DNA from: Acidobacteriota bacterium
GTDB taxonomy: Bacteria > Acidobacteriota > Terriglobia > Acidiferrales > UBA7541
Direction: 5' to 3'
Length of the DNA stretch: 44,378 bases
Assembly: GCA_003154775.1 (NCBI GenBank)
Contig: PMES01000111.1
Coordinates: 1 to 44,378, forward strand
Shown here one piece after another: positions 24,300 to 33,393 of this stretch. Under the pieces are notes generated by a model. That model was not told the DNA's origin, ran no database searches, and worked only from the letters and a program-made list of their open reading frames with translations. Position 1 is the first letter of the stretch, and each line of letters starts with the position of its first letter. The position numbers were made by a program, and so were the translations under genes.

Positions 24300-25586
24300 T
24301 CAAAGCAGGTCAATCAGCCTCTTAACGGCCCATCGCTGAAGGTACTCAAGAGTCTCTTTTTCGGGCAGCCCAACGTGGTCGGCAACTGCTTTAACGCTGA
24401 CCGGGCGATCCAAGGCCGGCACGAAGTCCATCAGGCATCGCATCTGCCTTCCTTGGGCGGAGAGGGTGTCGCCCAGGGCGATCTGGCCATAGTCGACGTA
24501 GAGGTCATATTGCGGATTGGACAGGCAGACGTTGCCCTCGAATTTCTTTATGACCAGGGGCGACGCTTCTAGCCAATCCACGGCTCCGATTAGGGCGTCA
24601 ACAGCTTCATTGAGCGAAGTTTCCTCGATAATCTCCATACTGTCCCGGCTGGAATGATATTCAGGATAGGGAAACCTTGAAAAGGAAAGCATCGGAATAC
24701 CGTAATTCTCCCAGACGTACTCGTCGTTGACAATAATGCTTTCGAACGGGCCGGTTCGGTAAGAGAGGCCAAGCTGGTCGAGGCTGGCCTTAAGGGCATG
24801 CAGCGCGCTGACCAAGCAGCGCCGGGATTCCTGAACCGCAAGAGGTGTGGCGGATCCAAGCATTTCCAGAAAGATACCTTCCAGAATCCGGCTACGCTCC
24901 GACTGGTTCAGCCCGGCAAGATATAGCTCCGAACCGATGATGCCTGGTGAAAGGACAAGGGAATACGTGAATTTGGTCTTTCGGTCTAGCAGGCGGCGCA
25001 GAACCTCCAGGCCCACCACGCAACCCGCCAATCCGTCGTTGGCCGCACCCGCATGATCCAGGTTGCCACCGAGGACGATGGTGAAGTCGAGCGAGCCCGG
25101 GTGTTTGTATTCGAGAATCTTTAACGCACCAGGAGCTTCCTCCGTGCGGATTACGACTTCATAATAACCCGGGGCGAGCTGGTCGAAGATTCGCTTCGGC
25201 ATGCAGAATCCCCAATCGCGACTCCAGCTCCGGAATTGCTGCCGATAGTGGCAAGGAATCGAGTCGTCATGGCGGTGGTCGTAATGGAGGTGGCGTCGGA
25301 GTTCCTCCAGACTTACCGTTCCGGAAAAGCTCTTCGAGAGTCCGATCACCCCAAGCGGATGGGCGGTGCCATCGTAAACGGTGCGGCCGTCTTTGACGAT
25401 TCTGGCCTCCTCGACGTCCCACGAGGGAGGAATCACCCATCCGTTGTGCTCGCGGGAACTCGGCACGGAGATCACGCGAAACGGCAGCACCTCGCGCAGA
25501 TAATCCACAGCCTGATCGTAACCGAGCGAACAAACAGCCCGATTGAGCGGCGTGAGGTCCCGCAAGATTTGCATCATGGTTTTCAT
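24300..25586 (-). CDS. DUF4910 / M28-like aminopeptidase-domain protein
   Basis: 428 residues. The LGGNLDHAGAANDGLAGC segment near 185 carries a His and an Asp spaced as in zinc aminopeptidases of the M28 fold, and YHSSRD near 310 supplies a further His/Asp. The C-terminal ~70 residues resemble a winged helix (VKAVADHVGLPEKETLEYLQRW). This DUF4910/DUF2172-type architecture is recurrent in surface-polysaccharide clusters and is not known there to act on peptides; it may act on amide-linked sugar or lipid modifications. It lies 8 bases after a polysaccharide deacetylase gene. Family assignment is fairly firm; the function is open. Confidence 0.78.
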   Translation of the reverse strand: MKTMMQILRDLTPLNRAVCSLGYDQAVDYLREVLPFRVISVPSSREHNGWVIPPSWDVEEARIVKDGRTVYDGTAHPLGVIGLSKSFSGTVSLEELRRHLHYDHRHDDSIPCHYRQQFRSWSRDWGFCMPKRIFDQLAPGYYEVVIRTEEAPGALKILEYKHPGSLDFTIVLGGNLDHAGAANDGLAGCVVGLEVLRRLLDRKTKFTYSLVLSPGIIGSELYLAGLNQSERSRILEGIFLEMLGSATPLAVQESRRCLVSALHALKASLDQLGLSYRTGPFESIIVNDEYVWENYGIPMLSFSRFPYPEYHSSRDSMEIIEETSLNEAVDALIGAVDWLEASPLVIKKFEGNVCLSNPQYDLYVDYGQIALGDTLSAQGRQMRCLMDFVPALDRPVSVKAVADHVGLPEKETLEYLQRWAVKRLIDLL

Positions 25587-25594
25587 CTAATGGG

Positions 25595-26533
25595 CTAGCT
25601 CGGCAAATCGTTGGTGTCCACACGCGGCAGAGTCAACCGATCATCAATGTCCAGATCCGCAACACGGGGTTCCACGGTAAATCCCAGCCGACACTGACGA
25701 GCCCGCAGGATTTGAAGGAGCGAGTCATTAAAGCCACCGTAGGGATAGCACATGGTCCACTCGTCCTTCCCTATGCTCAGCTTCTGGAGGAAATCAAGAG
25801 CACGATCGATTTCGATAGCCTGCGTTTTGGACGAAAGATGATTCAACCAGGCATGGGTGTATCCATGACTGCCAATGTGCATTCCATGGTGCCGCAGGCA
25901 AGCGATCTGGTCCATCGACATGTACAATTCACATGCGAAAGCCGCCTCGTCGGCGGTCACGTGCTCGGCAAACAGCCGCCGCACAATCTCTGCCCGTACC
26001 GGTTCGGGCAACTCGCGTTGGAGGAGTCGCTTGAGCACGGTTACTTTGCGGGTATCGTAGCGATGCTTCTCCGTAACCGCCCGGAGATAGTCTTCCCTTG
26101 TCTTGAGCGTATGTTCCGAACGAAACTCCTCCAAGGAGACGAACAGCTGGTCGAGGAGGGTCCCGGTGTCGGGGACAACCGCGAGGATAAAGTGAATTTT
26201 GTTTACGTCCAATACTGTGTGCTCGAGGACCGCTTGAGCGGGAGGAAAGAAACAGCCTTGGATGCCTCTCGCTTCCAGGAGGGGGAACACGTTTGTAAAG
26301 TGATCGACGTAGCCATCGTCAAAAGTCAACAAAATGGGGTTCGGCGGCAGGTTCTCTCTCGCGGCACCCAAGGCTTCCAGTAGTTTCTCGACCGAAATGG
26401 GTGTGTAACGGGCTTGGATGTAATCAAGTTGCCGACAAAAGCGCTTGACCGAAAGACCCTTAATCGCAGGAAATCGGGACCCTTCGAGGTCGCGCACATA
26501 GTGATACATGACGATGGTTACCCGTCGGTTCAT
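25595..26533 (-). CDS. Polysaccharide deacetylase (NodB fold)
   Basis: 312 residues. The NodB motif 1 LTFDDGY at about 69-75 contains the catalytic base and first metal Asp. Motif 2 HIGSHGYTH near 220 supplies two metal histidines. PYGG near 265 resembles motif 3. Between motifs 1 and 2 is a long helical insertion (about 100-200). It has no signal peptide, so it would act in the cytoplasm on lipid-linked or nucleotide-bound N-acetyl sugars. It is 1 base from the GT39-like gene and 8 bases from DUF4910, clearly one operon. CE4-type hydrolysis of an N-acetyl group is the expected reaction. Confidence 0.88.
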   Translation of the reverse strand: MNRRVTIVMYHYVRDLEGSRFPAIKGLSVKRFCRQLDYIQARYTPISVEKLLEALGAARENLPPNPILLTFDDGYVDHFTNVFPLLEARGIQGCFFPPAQAVLEHTVLDVNKIHFILAVVPDTGTLLDQLFVSLEEFRSEHTLKTREDYLRAVTEKHRYDTRKVTVLKRLLQRELPEPVRAEIVRRLFAEHVTADEAAFACELYMSMDQIACLRHHGMHIGSHGYTHAWLNHLSSKTQAIEIDRALDFLQKLSIGKDEWTMCYPYGGFNDSLLQILRARQCRLGFTVEPRVADLDIDDRLTLPRVDTNDLPS

Positions 26534-26534
26534 A

Positions 26535-28235
26535 CTAGTTCCGCGAGGCTGATTCCGCGCCGCCGATTTTCAGAATGCGGACACTGGAGTTCTCTGCGGC
26601 GATGACAAACCCGCAAGGCGGCCGCTGGGAAACAGCGGTGGCGACAAAATGAGATTCTGTCAAAAGCCAACTCTCGTTGCTGATCCGCGAAGCCCTGGAG
26701 ACCTCAGGGTCTTCGTCCATGGGTGACAGCTTATAAAGAATTAGGTAACTCGCTCCGAAGCGTTTCATCTGGTTCTTTACCTCATCACATTCCCAACGCA
26801 CGGGACTGTAGGAAGCGGTAACCATACCTATAGTTCGACGATTGAGCAGATAGCCGGTCCCTTGCCCATCGGCGGCCATGATCGTATCGCCTGCGTTGAT
26901 ATTTGACTCGACCCACTTTAGTAGAGGCTGACCGTCGGCGGCCGACTTGGCGTAAAGCGGTGCGAGGATTTCGTGCCGCGGGGGTGCGAAAGGTCGATGC
27001 AGGTCATGCGCATTGAGTCCGACGTACCCCACTATGACCAACAAAAGCCCTGCCTTCAGCCACGCGCTCTGGGCACTGGCCGGCCAGCAAGCCGTTAACC
27101 GATTAATGCCCATGCCCAGCAGGAGCAGGTAGAGTGGCAGTATAGGCAGGAACATCCGGACTCCGAATGTGATTACGGTGCGCAAACCCGCATAAAACAT
27201 CGAAACGGAATAGACCAAGACACAGAGGCCCACGAGCAGCTCCGCAGCGTCCGGTTTCCGCCACCAGCCCGTCCACAGCCAGCTGGTGCTTGGCAGGCCT
27301 CCCTTCCGAACCCCAGCAATCAAAACCACGGCGGCACCTAAGCCACCCGCTAGCACCAAGATCTGCCAGACGCCGAAGGTGATAGGGTGTTCCCCAAAAA
27401 ACAGATGCAGTTGCGCCCGAGCATACTCAGCCATCACCCGCTTCAGCGGATGGTGGACTGTCATGTCGTTGCCGCCCCTCCAAGTGCCGACGATGACCAG
27501 ATTGCGCAGCATCACGCCCCCGGCTAGCGCGACGGGGATCAGGGCGGTCAACAAGAAAATTGTCCGAAGGCGATTCCTCTGCAGGATCCACAGGAGCAAT
27601 GCGTAGCCGACTACCGCTGCAATTAAGAACAAGCCGGCGTACCGAATCCAACAGGCTAGACCAGCTACCGAGTATGCTATGACGGCGCGAGCGATCACCC
27701 TGTGCTTCGGCAGCGCACCTTTCTCAGACTAGATCAGCCCCACAACGGCACCGGTAGAAAGCAACATGTACAACGGCTCGGTCATGACCCAGGTTGCAAA
27801 CTCGAGGGCGGCGGCATTTGTAGCGAAGAGTAACAACACCAGCTGCCGCCAAAACGTCGGCACACCAATCAGAATCAACGCCCAGGCTAGGAGAGCTGCA
27901 GTACCGGCATAGCAAACACACGACACACCCCTGCCCGCACCTTCGGGACTAACCCCGAGACGACTTGTAATCGCAATCACGACCGGGTACCCAGGCGGCA
28001 ACGACGTAAGCGGCCCAGGGATGCGACCATGAGATCGTTCCGTATCGAAGTAAATGAGCGACGTAGTCAGCCCACGACCATGGTTAAGATTTTCCGCTAC
28101 ATTTAGATATTGATAACTATCATTATCGAGCGGCAATGGCCGGAAAGCACGCATTGAACTAGCTCCCAGAAACACCAGCAGAGCCCAGGCAAGGACCTCT
28201 AGAAACTTCAAGGTCGGTTCCGTAGCTAGTTTCAT
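26535..28235 (-). pseudogene. GT39/ArnT-like membrane glycosyltransferase with in-frame TAG
   Basis: The 1701-base region is a single reading frame broken once by TAG at 27729-27731 (codon 169). The first part has the early-loop motif LDNDSYQYLNVAENLNHGRG and LPPGYPV typical of GT39/ArnT-type enzymes, which use polyprenyl-phosphate sugars. After the stop, the same frame continues with further membrane helices to about codon 430 and a soluble C-terminal domain. A GTG at 27698 could restart translation of the second part. With no length change or frameshift elsewhere, a recent nonsense mutation or sequence error is likely. Neighbouring genes end normally with TAG, so recoding is not supported. 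Confidence 0.75.
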
Positions 28236-28408
28236 TTTTGTGCTCGCAGCGTTGGAATCTCGGTCCGGAACTTAAACTTGTCCCCGGTCTCTTGCACAAG
28301 TGCGACCTCGCCCCCTTCAGGAGCCGGCCCTTTGTAGCTTGAGTTCCGGATCATGGGAGAGTGATTTCGTCATCGTCCGGGTGGGGGCGGCAACGCTATT
28401 ATTTGGCA

Positions 28409-28549
28409 TTACCCCTGTGAGCTCTTCGGTGTCGCCTTTTCAAAGAATCTGACCTGGTCGACCCAATTCACTGCTGACTCTTCGGTCTGTAGGTCCGAAC
28501 CAGGTAGCTTCGGAAGGCCCACAGGTTCTTGGCCTATAGGTTGGTTCAT
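28409..28549 (-). CDS. Possible small 46-residue protein or gene remnant
   Basis: A short frame (MNQPIGQEPVGL... ending in ATPKSSQG) starts 15 bases after the stop of the large membrane protein gene and ends in TAA. It is hydrophilic and not obviously random, but has no clear ribosome-binding site and no family match I can recognise. It may be the left-over start of a deleted gene. The rest of the gap (28236-28408) shows nothing supportable. Confidence 0.2.
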   Translation of the reverse strand: MNQPIGQEPVGLPKLPGSDLQTEESAVNWVDQVRFFEKATPKSSQG

Positions 28550-28564
28550 CGGGACAATGGCGGG

Positions 28565-30796
28565 TTAATCGATCCGGTAAATTCTAAGGTCGCCGCAGTT
28601 TTGCTGCTCAACCAGCCATGTGGGCAAAGGCCTGGGCAGGGCGATGTCAGTACCGGGACGAGCGACAAGCCATCGGACATGCCAGGTCTTGGCGATGTCG
28701 TGCAGCGTTTCCGGGTTGATGGTACTGAACATGAGGTCATTGTCGCGAAGCAGGGTATTAAACCACGGGAGGGCCGTCACACCCCGATACAAGTATCCCT
28801 CGAGAAGAGCGGGACGTTCGGAGATCGCAGTATAAGCGTAAGAACGCTCGCCGCGGGCCGCGAAACTATCCACGGCGTGTTTGTTCGTCGCAAACCGCTC
28901 GGCCGGCTTAGCGAGTTCACCGAGACGCTGCAGGCCTCGAACTTCGCCGGGCGTAAGAGTCACGTCCATCTTCATCCGCCCCTGGCCGAAATTGAGCCAA
29001 GGCGTAATCCAGGCCAGAAAGCCGATCACCAGCACACTCATGAGAACTGCGGAACCGACCGTCGAAAAGCGGCGGCTACGCTTCATCAGTGCCGACATGC
29101 CAGCCAGAAGTAAGACCAACACTAAGCATGGGAGGATCTGGAGGCGAAAGGACGCTATCCACACTTCGCTATGAGTCACATAGACGGCGATGCGCATCAA
29201 GAAAACACTGGCGACAAGCACGATCATGCCGTTTTTCGCCAACGTGAGCCACTCTGCGACCCACTGGGAGCGTTCGGCGCTGCGCCAACAACGGGGCGTC
29301 AGGCGGGAGAAAGCAAATATGCTGAACATGCATTGCAGAAAATATATGCCGTAATGCTCGTTGTTATCTCCGAGTTGGAGTAGGAAGGAAAACGACAGCA
29401 GGCCCAAGACACTTGCCAGGACCAAGGCGGATAGAGGATTGCTCAAGGGCCAAGAAATCCAACGAAAGCCCACGATCCGAAATCCCAGGCCAACAGTGAA
29501 CCAGACCGCAAGCGTCCACCACTGCGAAGCTATGTCCTTCTTGACCGTCGCCGCCCCTGCGTCCGGGGCATGGTCATAACCCATGATCTTCCATGCTACG
29601 AGAAACAGGCAGAACATCAGCACGATCAGCAGCCACGAACGGGCCGCCCCGAGACGCCCCCAAAATAAGAGCATGCCCGCTACGCCGATGCAGTACAAGG
29701 CAGCCGCCGAGTGGACTGGGACCGCAAGGGCCGGCAGCGCCAGCAAAATGATCCCGCGCCATGTCAGGACCGCTTGCAGCTCTCTTTGAACCAGGCAAAG
29801 GCCCATGATCGCAATAATGGCACCCAGACCGAAAAGCATCGAATGGCCTAGGATGAGATGACTGAAAGGGCCCCCATCGGCGAGCACCTCCACCCTAGGT
29901 ATCTTGAAGAGAATGGCTCCGGTCACACGGCTGGAAGTATTCAACTCCTCGGAGAAGAGGGACAACAGCGACCCGTAGAAGAAAAGGCCGGCAACGGACA
30001 TGATTCCACCGAATTTTCCGCCTGTGGCCTTGAGTGACAAGAGCGTGCCCAGTCCAAAGCACGAGAGCACCAGCGCCCAGAGCGATGCGCCACGCGTCAC
30101 GCGGGCGAAGGCGTCGCCCAAGTCAAGTCCGGTAACGCGGGAAATGGCCGCAGCCGGTGCATAGGGTCCAAAGTGGTAGAGAAGTTCCTCGGTCGCCGCT
30201 CCCGGTACTTTTGGCGGGCTTTCGCCTCTCTTGATACCCGCAGCGATCGCGTAGTGGCATTGCGTATCCACGTAGATCCAATTGAAGCTGCCGTCGCGCC
30301 TCAGGACGGCGTCGTTGCGAGCCCCTGGAAGGAAGTACACCGCGCAAATCAACACTGAAAGAAGAGCAAGCGTCCCGCCATAGGCGACTGTGCTTTTCGG
30401 CCAGAGGGCGCGATCGCTCCAGAGGCACAATGCTCCGGCCGCCACCAGTCCGAGCCAAAGGGCCGGGACCCAAATAAGCGGAAGTCCAAGCCTGAGCCAG
30501 AATGCGGTCAGAGCCGAGATCGCCAGAGTGCCAACTGCGGGAGCGAAAACCATGGTTTGGGTTCGGGCGGAGGCAGGCAACGCCATTCTGACGATGCTGT
30601 AGCCGGCCGCAAAGACCAGAATCGCATAGCCGAGAAAGTTAAGCGCCGCCCAGCCCCCCGCGGTAAAGAACACGGACACTATCCACGGTAGGAAAACCAG
30701 GGCCATAACGACGGTTATCCGGTGTTCGGAGTGCAAAGAAACGCTAAGGTTGGCATTGGTGGCCATCATGTCGGCTAAGCTCGCGCTGGAATGCAC
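28565..30796 (-). CDS. Large GT-C-like polytopic membrane protein
   Basis: 743 residues with roughly 14-16 hydrophobic helices over the first ~610 residues and a soluble C-terminal domain of about 120 residues. A large loop near 165-215 (YVDTQCHYAIAAG, then ELLYHFGPYAPAAAI) resembles the first periplasmic loop of GT-C glycosyltransferases, where an acidic residue is catalytic. The C-terminal domain ends in a hydrophilic LRIYRID. I cannot place it in a named family. Its position between glycosyltransferase genes supports a role as a polyprenyl-sugar-dependent glycosyltransferase; a polymerase or other membrane enzyme is the alternative. Start uncertain among methionines at 30796, 30769 and 30766. 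Confidence 0.6.
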   Translation of the reverse strand: MHSSASLADMMATNANLSVSLHSEHRITVVMALVFLPWIVSVFFTAGGWAALNFLGYAILVFAAGYSIVRMALPASARTQTMVFAPAVGTLAISALTAFWLRLGLPLIWVPALWLGLVAAGALCLWSDRALWPKSTVAYGGTLALLSVLICAVYFLPGARNDAVLRRDGSFNWIYVDTQCHYAIAAGIKRGESPPKVPGAATEELLYHFGPYAPAAAISRVTGLDLGDAFARVTRGASLWALVLSCFGLGTLLSLKATGGKFGGIMSVAGLFFYGSLLSLFSEELNTSSRVTGAILFKIPRVEVLADGGPFSHLILGHSMLFGLGAIIAIMGLCLVQRELQAVLTWRGIILLALPALAVPVHSAAALYCIGVAGMLLFWGRLGAARSWLLIVLMFCLFLVAWKIMGYDHAPDAGAATVKKDIASQWWTLAVWFTVGLGFRIVGFRWISWPLSNPLSALVLASVLGLLSFSFLLQLGDNNEHYGIYFLQCMFSIFAFSRLTPRCWRSAERSQWVAEWLTLAKNGMIVLVASVFLMRIAVYVTHSEVWIASFRLQILPCLVLVLLLAGMSALMKRSRRFSTVGSAVLMSVLVIGFLAWITPWLNFGQGRMKMDVTLTPGEVRGLQRLGELAKPAERFATNKHAVDSFAARGERSYAYTAISERPALLEGYLYRGVTALPWFNTLLRDNDLMFSTINPETLHDIAKTWHVRWLVARPGTDIALPRPLPTWLVEQQNCGDLRIYRID

Positions 30797-30824
30797 TTAA
30801 TCGGCATCTGCCGTCACACGCCGC

Positions 30825-31343
30825 TTACGAAAGCAAGAGGCGCTCTTCAGTTGCTCTTGCACCAGTCGAAGCCTCTCTTGCCCGTTGCGAGAGAGACCTG
30901 CCATAACGCATTGCAGGCTTCTCAATCAAGAAAGACGACAGAGGCACAACAAAGAACAGAAGCGGCAGAAGCAGCGGCGCAACGTGACTGCCGAATAGGA
31001 AGCATCTTTCCCGCACAGTGAAAAACTGCTGCCATAAGTAAATGCCGTAAGACGTTACGCCCACTGCCTGGAAGGGCTTGCTACAAAGAACGGCTCGAAG
31101 CCATGGCCCGCGCTCCAGGCTGAACAGCAATACAAGACTAATTGCCGGCGGCACCAGCAGACTCTCATAGAGAGCGCCTCGCCAACTGTTCGAGTCTACC
31201 GGATGCAGGAACAACGTCAGCGCAATCAGGGCAACAGCTAATGCGGGCACGCGGCTTGCAAGTTGACGCGCGCGAACCTCATGAGTGGCCATCAACACGC
31301 CGCAAGAGATACATATAAATCCTGTCCGTGCCTCGCCCGAGTG
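30825..31343 (-). pseudogene. C-terminal part of an acyltransferase-3 (OafA/YrhL-like) protein
   Basis: The frame encodes about five membrane helices and ends with VTSYGIYLWQQFF and FLIEKPAMRYG, the standard C-terminus of acyltransferase-3 O-acetylases. These proteins normally have ten helices and an N-terminal half with the R/H catalytic motifs, which is missing. The frame runs upstream to 31424 only by overlapping the end of the GT2 gene. It therefore looks 5'-truncated by a deletion that joined it to the GT2. It could still be expressed, but is unlikely to be an active O-acetylase. Confidence 0.65.
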
Positions 31344-31380
31344 ATTCAAACTCTTGAAATATAACTTCTGCCTTCTGCAA

Positions 31381-32358
31381 TTACCCCGAGATCGTGCTCT
31401 CTTTGCTTTGCGCACGGAGCACACGCTCTACTGAGTATGGCGCGCGCGGCGCTGGTTCGTGGTAGTAGCGGACCTGCATATCTCCCAGCAGCCCGATGGC
31501 CAGCATGTTCAGCCCGGCCAGCAGCAGCACTGCGGCGAAAATCATGAGTGGGCCGTGCTCCAACATCACGTTGGTCTGATGCAGGAGCTTTTGCAGGCCG
31601 AGCCACACGGCCACGGCGACGCCGCCCATGATGCTGAACATGCCTACGGTACCAAAAAAGTGCAAGGGCCGCGAGAGGTACTTGAGCAAGAAGCGTATGG
31701 TGATCAGATCGAAAAAGACCCGCAAGGTGCGCGAAATTCCGTAATGCGAAATGCCGCGCTCGCGGTTCACATTTTTGATGGGCACTTCAATAATTGAAGC
31801 GCCATACCAGGACGCCAGCGCCGGAATGAAACGGTGCAGCTCTCCGTATAGTGGAACTTGGCCTAGGATTTCGCGCCGATAGGCTTTAAACGTCGTGCCG
31901 AAGTCGTGAATATCGACGCCGCTCAGTTTGGCCATCATCCAGTTGGCACAGCGCGACGGGATGCGCCGGAGCCAGAAGTTGTCCACGCGATTCTTGCGCC
32001 AGCCACTGACGATGTCGTAGCCCTCGGCAATCTTTTCGAGGAAGAGCGGGATGTCGGCAGGATCGTGCTGCAGGTCGCCGTCCATGGCGATGATGTATTC
32101 GCCGCGGGCATGGTCAAAGCCAGCGGCGAGCCCGGCGGTCTGGCCAAAATTGCGGCGCAACTTGACGACGATGACGCGGCTATCGACCGCAGCAATCTCG
32201 CGCAGCAAACTAAACGTGCCATCGACCGAGCCATCATCAACGAGCACCATCTCGAAACTTTCGCCGCTGGCCTCCATCACAGACTTCAGCCGCGCGCACA
32301 GGTTGCTAACGTTCTCCTGTTCGTTGTGGAAAGGAATTACAATCGAGTACTTGAGCAC
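31381..32358 (-). CDS. DPM1/GtrB-like family 2 glycosyltransferase
   Basis: About 325 residues. The catalytic domain shows YSIVIPFHNEQEN at the N-terminus, LVDDGS near 40, MDGDLQHDP near 92 (the DxD-type metal site) and FGTTFKAYRRE near 160. Two C-terminal membrane helices (about 235-260 and 270-295) mark the ArnC/GtrB/DPM1 group, which loads a sugar onto polyprenyl phosphate. The likely start is GTG at 32358 (family alignment, GGGGG just upstream); the frame extends to 32436. It would supply the lipid-linked donor for the GT39- and GT-C-like membrane proteins encoded next, a functional match worth noting. Confidence 0.88.
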   Translation of the reverse strand: MLKYSIVIPFHNEQENVSNLCARLKSVMEASGESFEMVLVDDGSVDGTFSLLREIAAVDSRVIVVKLRRNFGQTAGLAAGFDHARGEYIIAMDGDLQHDPADIPLFLEKIAEGYDIVSGWRKNRVDNFWLRRIPSRCANWMMAKLSGVDIHDFGTTFKAYRREILGQVPLYGELHRFIPALASWYGASIIEVPIKNVNRERGISHYGISRTLRVFFDLITIRFLLKYLSRPLHFFGTVGMFSIMGGVAVAVWLGLQKLLHQTNVMLEHGPLMIFAAVLLLAGLNMLAIGLLGDMQVRYYHEPAPRAPYSVERVLRAQSKESTISG

Positions 32359-32568
32359 AGTGCCCCCACTAATAAGCTGGAATATCCTTCCTGACTTCAA
32401 AAAGAGCGTGAATCGTACCTGTTTCCCCAAGTGCACAATGTGAAAAGATTCTCATTTGAGGCGCACCGAGCTGTGGAAGCCCATCCCCAAGTAGTTCTAC
32501 GAGCGAAGGGCTTCGCGGGAAACACACCAAACGGCTCACGCACAGCAATAAAAAATAAGAAACACTCG

Positions 32569-33393
32569 CTACCACGCGCTGAGGCCGCCATCGACTACCA
32601 GACAATGACCGGTGACATAACTAGAGGCATCGGAGGCGAGATAAACCAGCGCGCCGACCATTTCATCCGGTTGGGCCATGCGGCCCAGTGGGACGCGGGC
32701 TGAATAACGCGACTTGAAAGTGTCGTTTTGCCCGCTCTCCACGCCAGCCGGCACCAAGGCGTTAACCCGAATCCGCGCATCACCCCAATTCGCCGCGAGG
32801 TATCGAGTCAACCCGACGACGGCGGCCTTGGAAGTCGAATACACCGCCGGGTTACTGATCTGGCGACCAAGATAGAACGATCCCTCGTAGATTCGCTTGT
32901 CCGATGATAAGAGCCCGTAAATGGAGGCCGTCTGGATGATGCTGCCGCCCGTTCCCTGCTTTTGCATCTGGCCGCCTACCGCTTGCGCAACCAGGAACAT
33001 GCCGTCGACATTGACGGACATGATCTTCCGCCATTCAGCCAGTGAATACTCTTCCGTGCTGGCAAAAAACGCATTCAGGTCGGCCGACTTTGAAGCGGCG
33101 TTGTTGTGCAGGACATGGATGGCACCAAAATATTTGACCACCTGATCCACCATGCTCGCAACTGAGGCGGGATCGGATACATCGCAGGCGACCCCGAGGG
33201 CCCGCGCGCCGTAGTCGTGCTCGAGTTCCCCGGCGAAGACGGTGCAGCGCTCTGGGTCCAAGTCCACTACGGCTACCTGCGCCCCAAATTCGGCAAGGCC
33301 CCGGCAAAATCGCTGCCCAAGGATGCCCACAGCGCCGGTGACAACGGCGGTTTTCCCCGTTAGTTCGAAAAGAGTTTTATAGTTGGATTTCAT
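32569..33393 (-). CDS. SDR oxidoreductase, PtmA-like (copy 1)
   Basis: About 274 residues. The cofactor motif TGAVGILGQ is near 12-20, the NNAA motif near 88, and the active-site Y-x3-K in YSTSK near 180. It ends in VDGGLSAW, a tail also seen in the second SDR of this trio. An insertion before the tyrosine (about 165-178, DKRIYEGSFYLGRQ) is shared in position with copy 2. The start at 33393 is chosen over 33417. It overlaps the end of the Gfo/Idh gene by 17 bases. PtmA of Campylobacter legionaminic-acid loci is the nearest known context; the substrate is unproven. Confidence 0.82.
   Translation of the reverse strand: MKSNYKTLFELTGKTAVVTGAVGILGQRFCRGLAEFGAQVAVVDLDPERCTVFAGELEHDYGARALGVACDVSDPASVASMVDQVVKYFGAIHVLHNNAASKSADLNAFFASTEEYSLAEWRKIMSVNVDGMFLVAQAVGGQMQKQGTGGSIIQTASIYGLLSSDKRIYEGSFYLGRQISNPAVYSTSKAAVVGLTRYLAANWGDARIRVNALVPAGVESGQNDTFKSRYSARVPLGRMAQPDEMVGALVYLASDASSYVTGHCLVVDGGLSAW

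Noticed and set aside
18192-27731. Recoding of TAG as a sense codon
   Set aside because: TAG interrupts two genes (18192-18194 and 27729-27731), but one is a clearly truncated pseudogene, and intact genes such as the AMP-forming ligase end with TAG.
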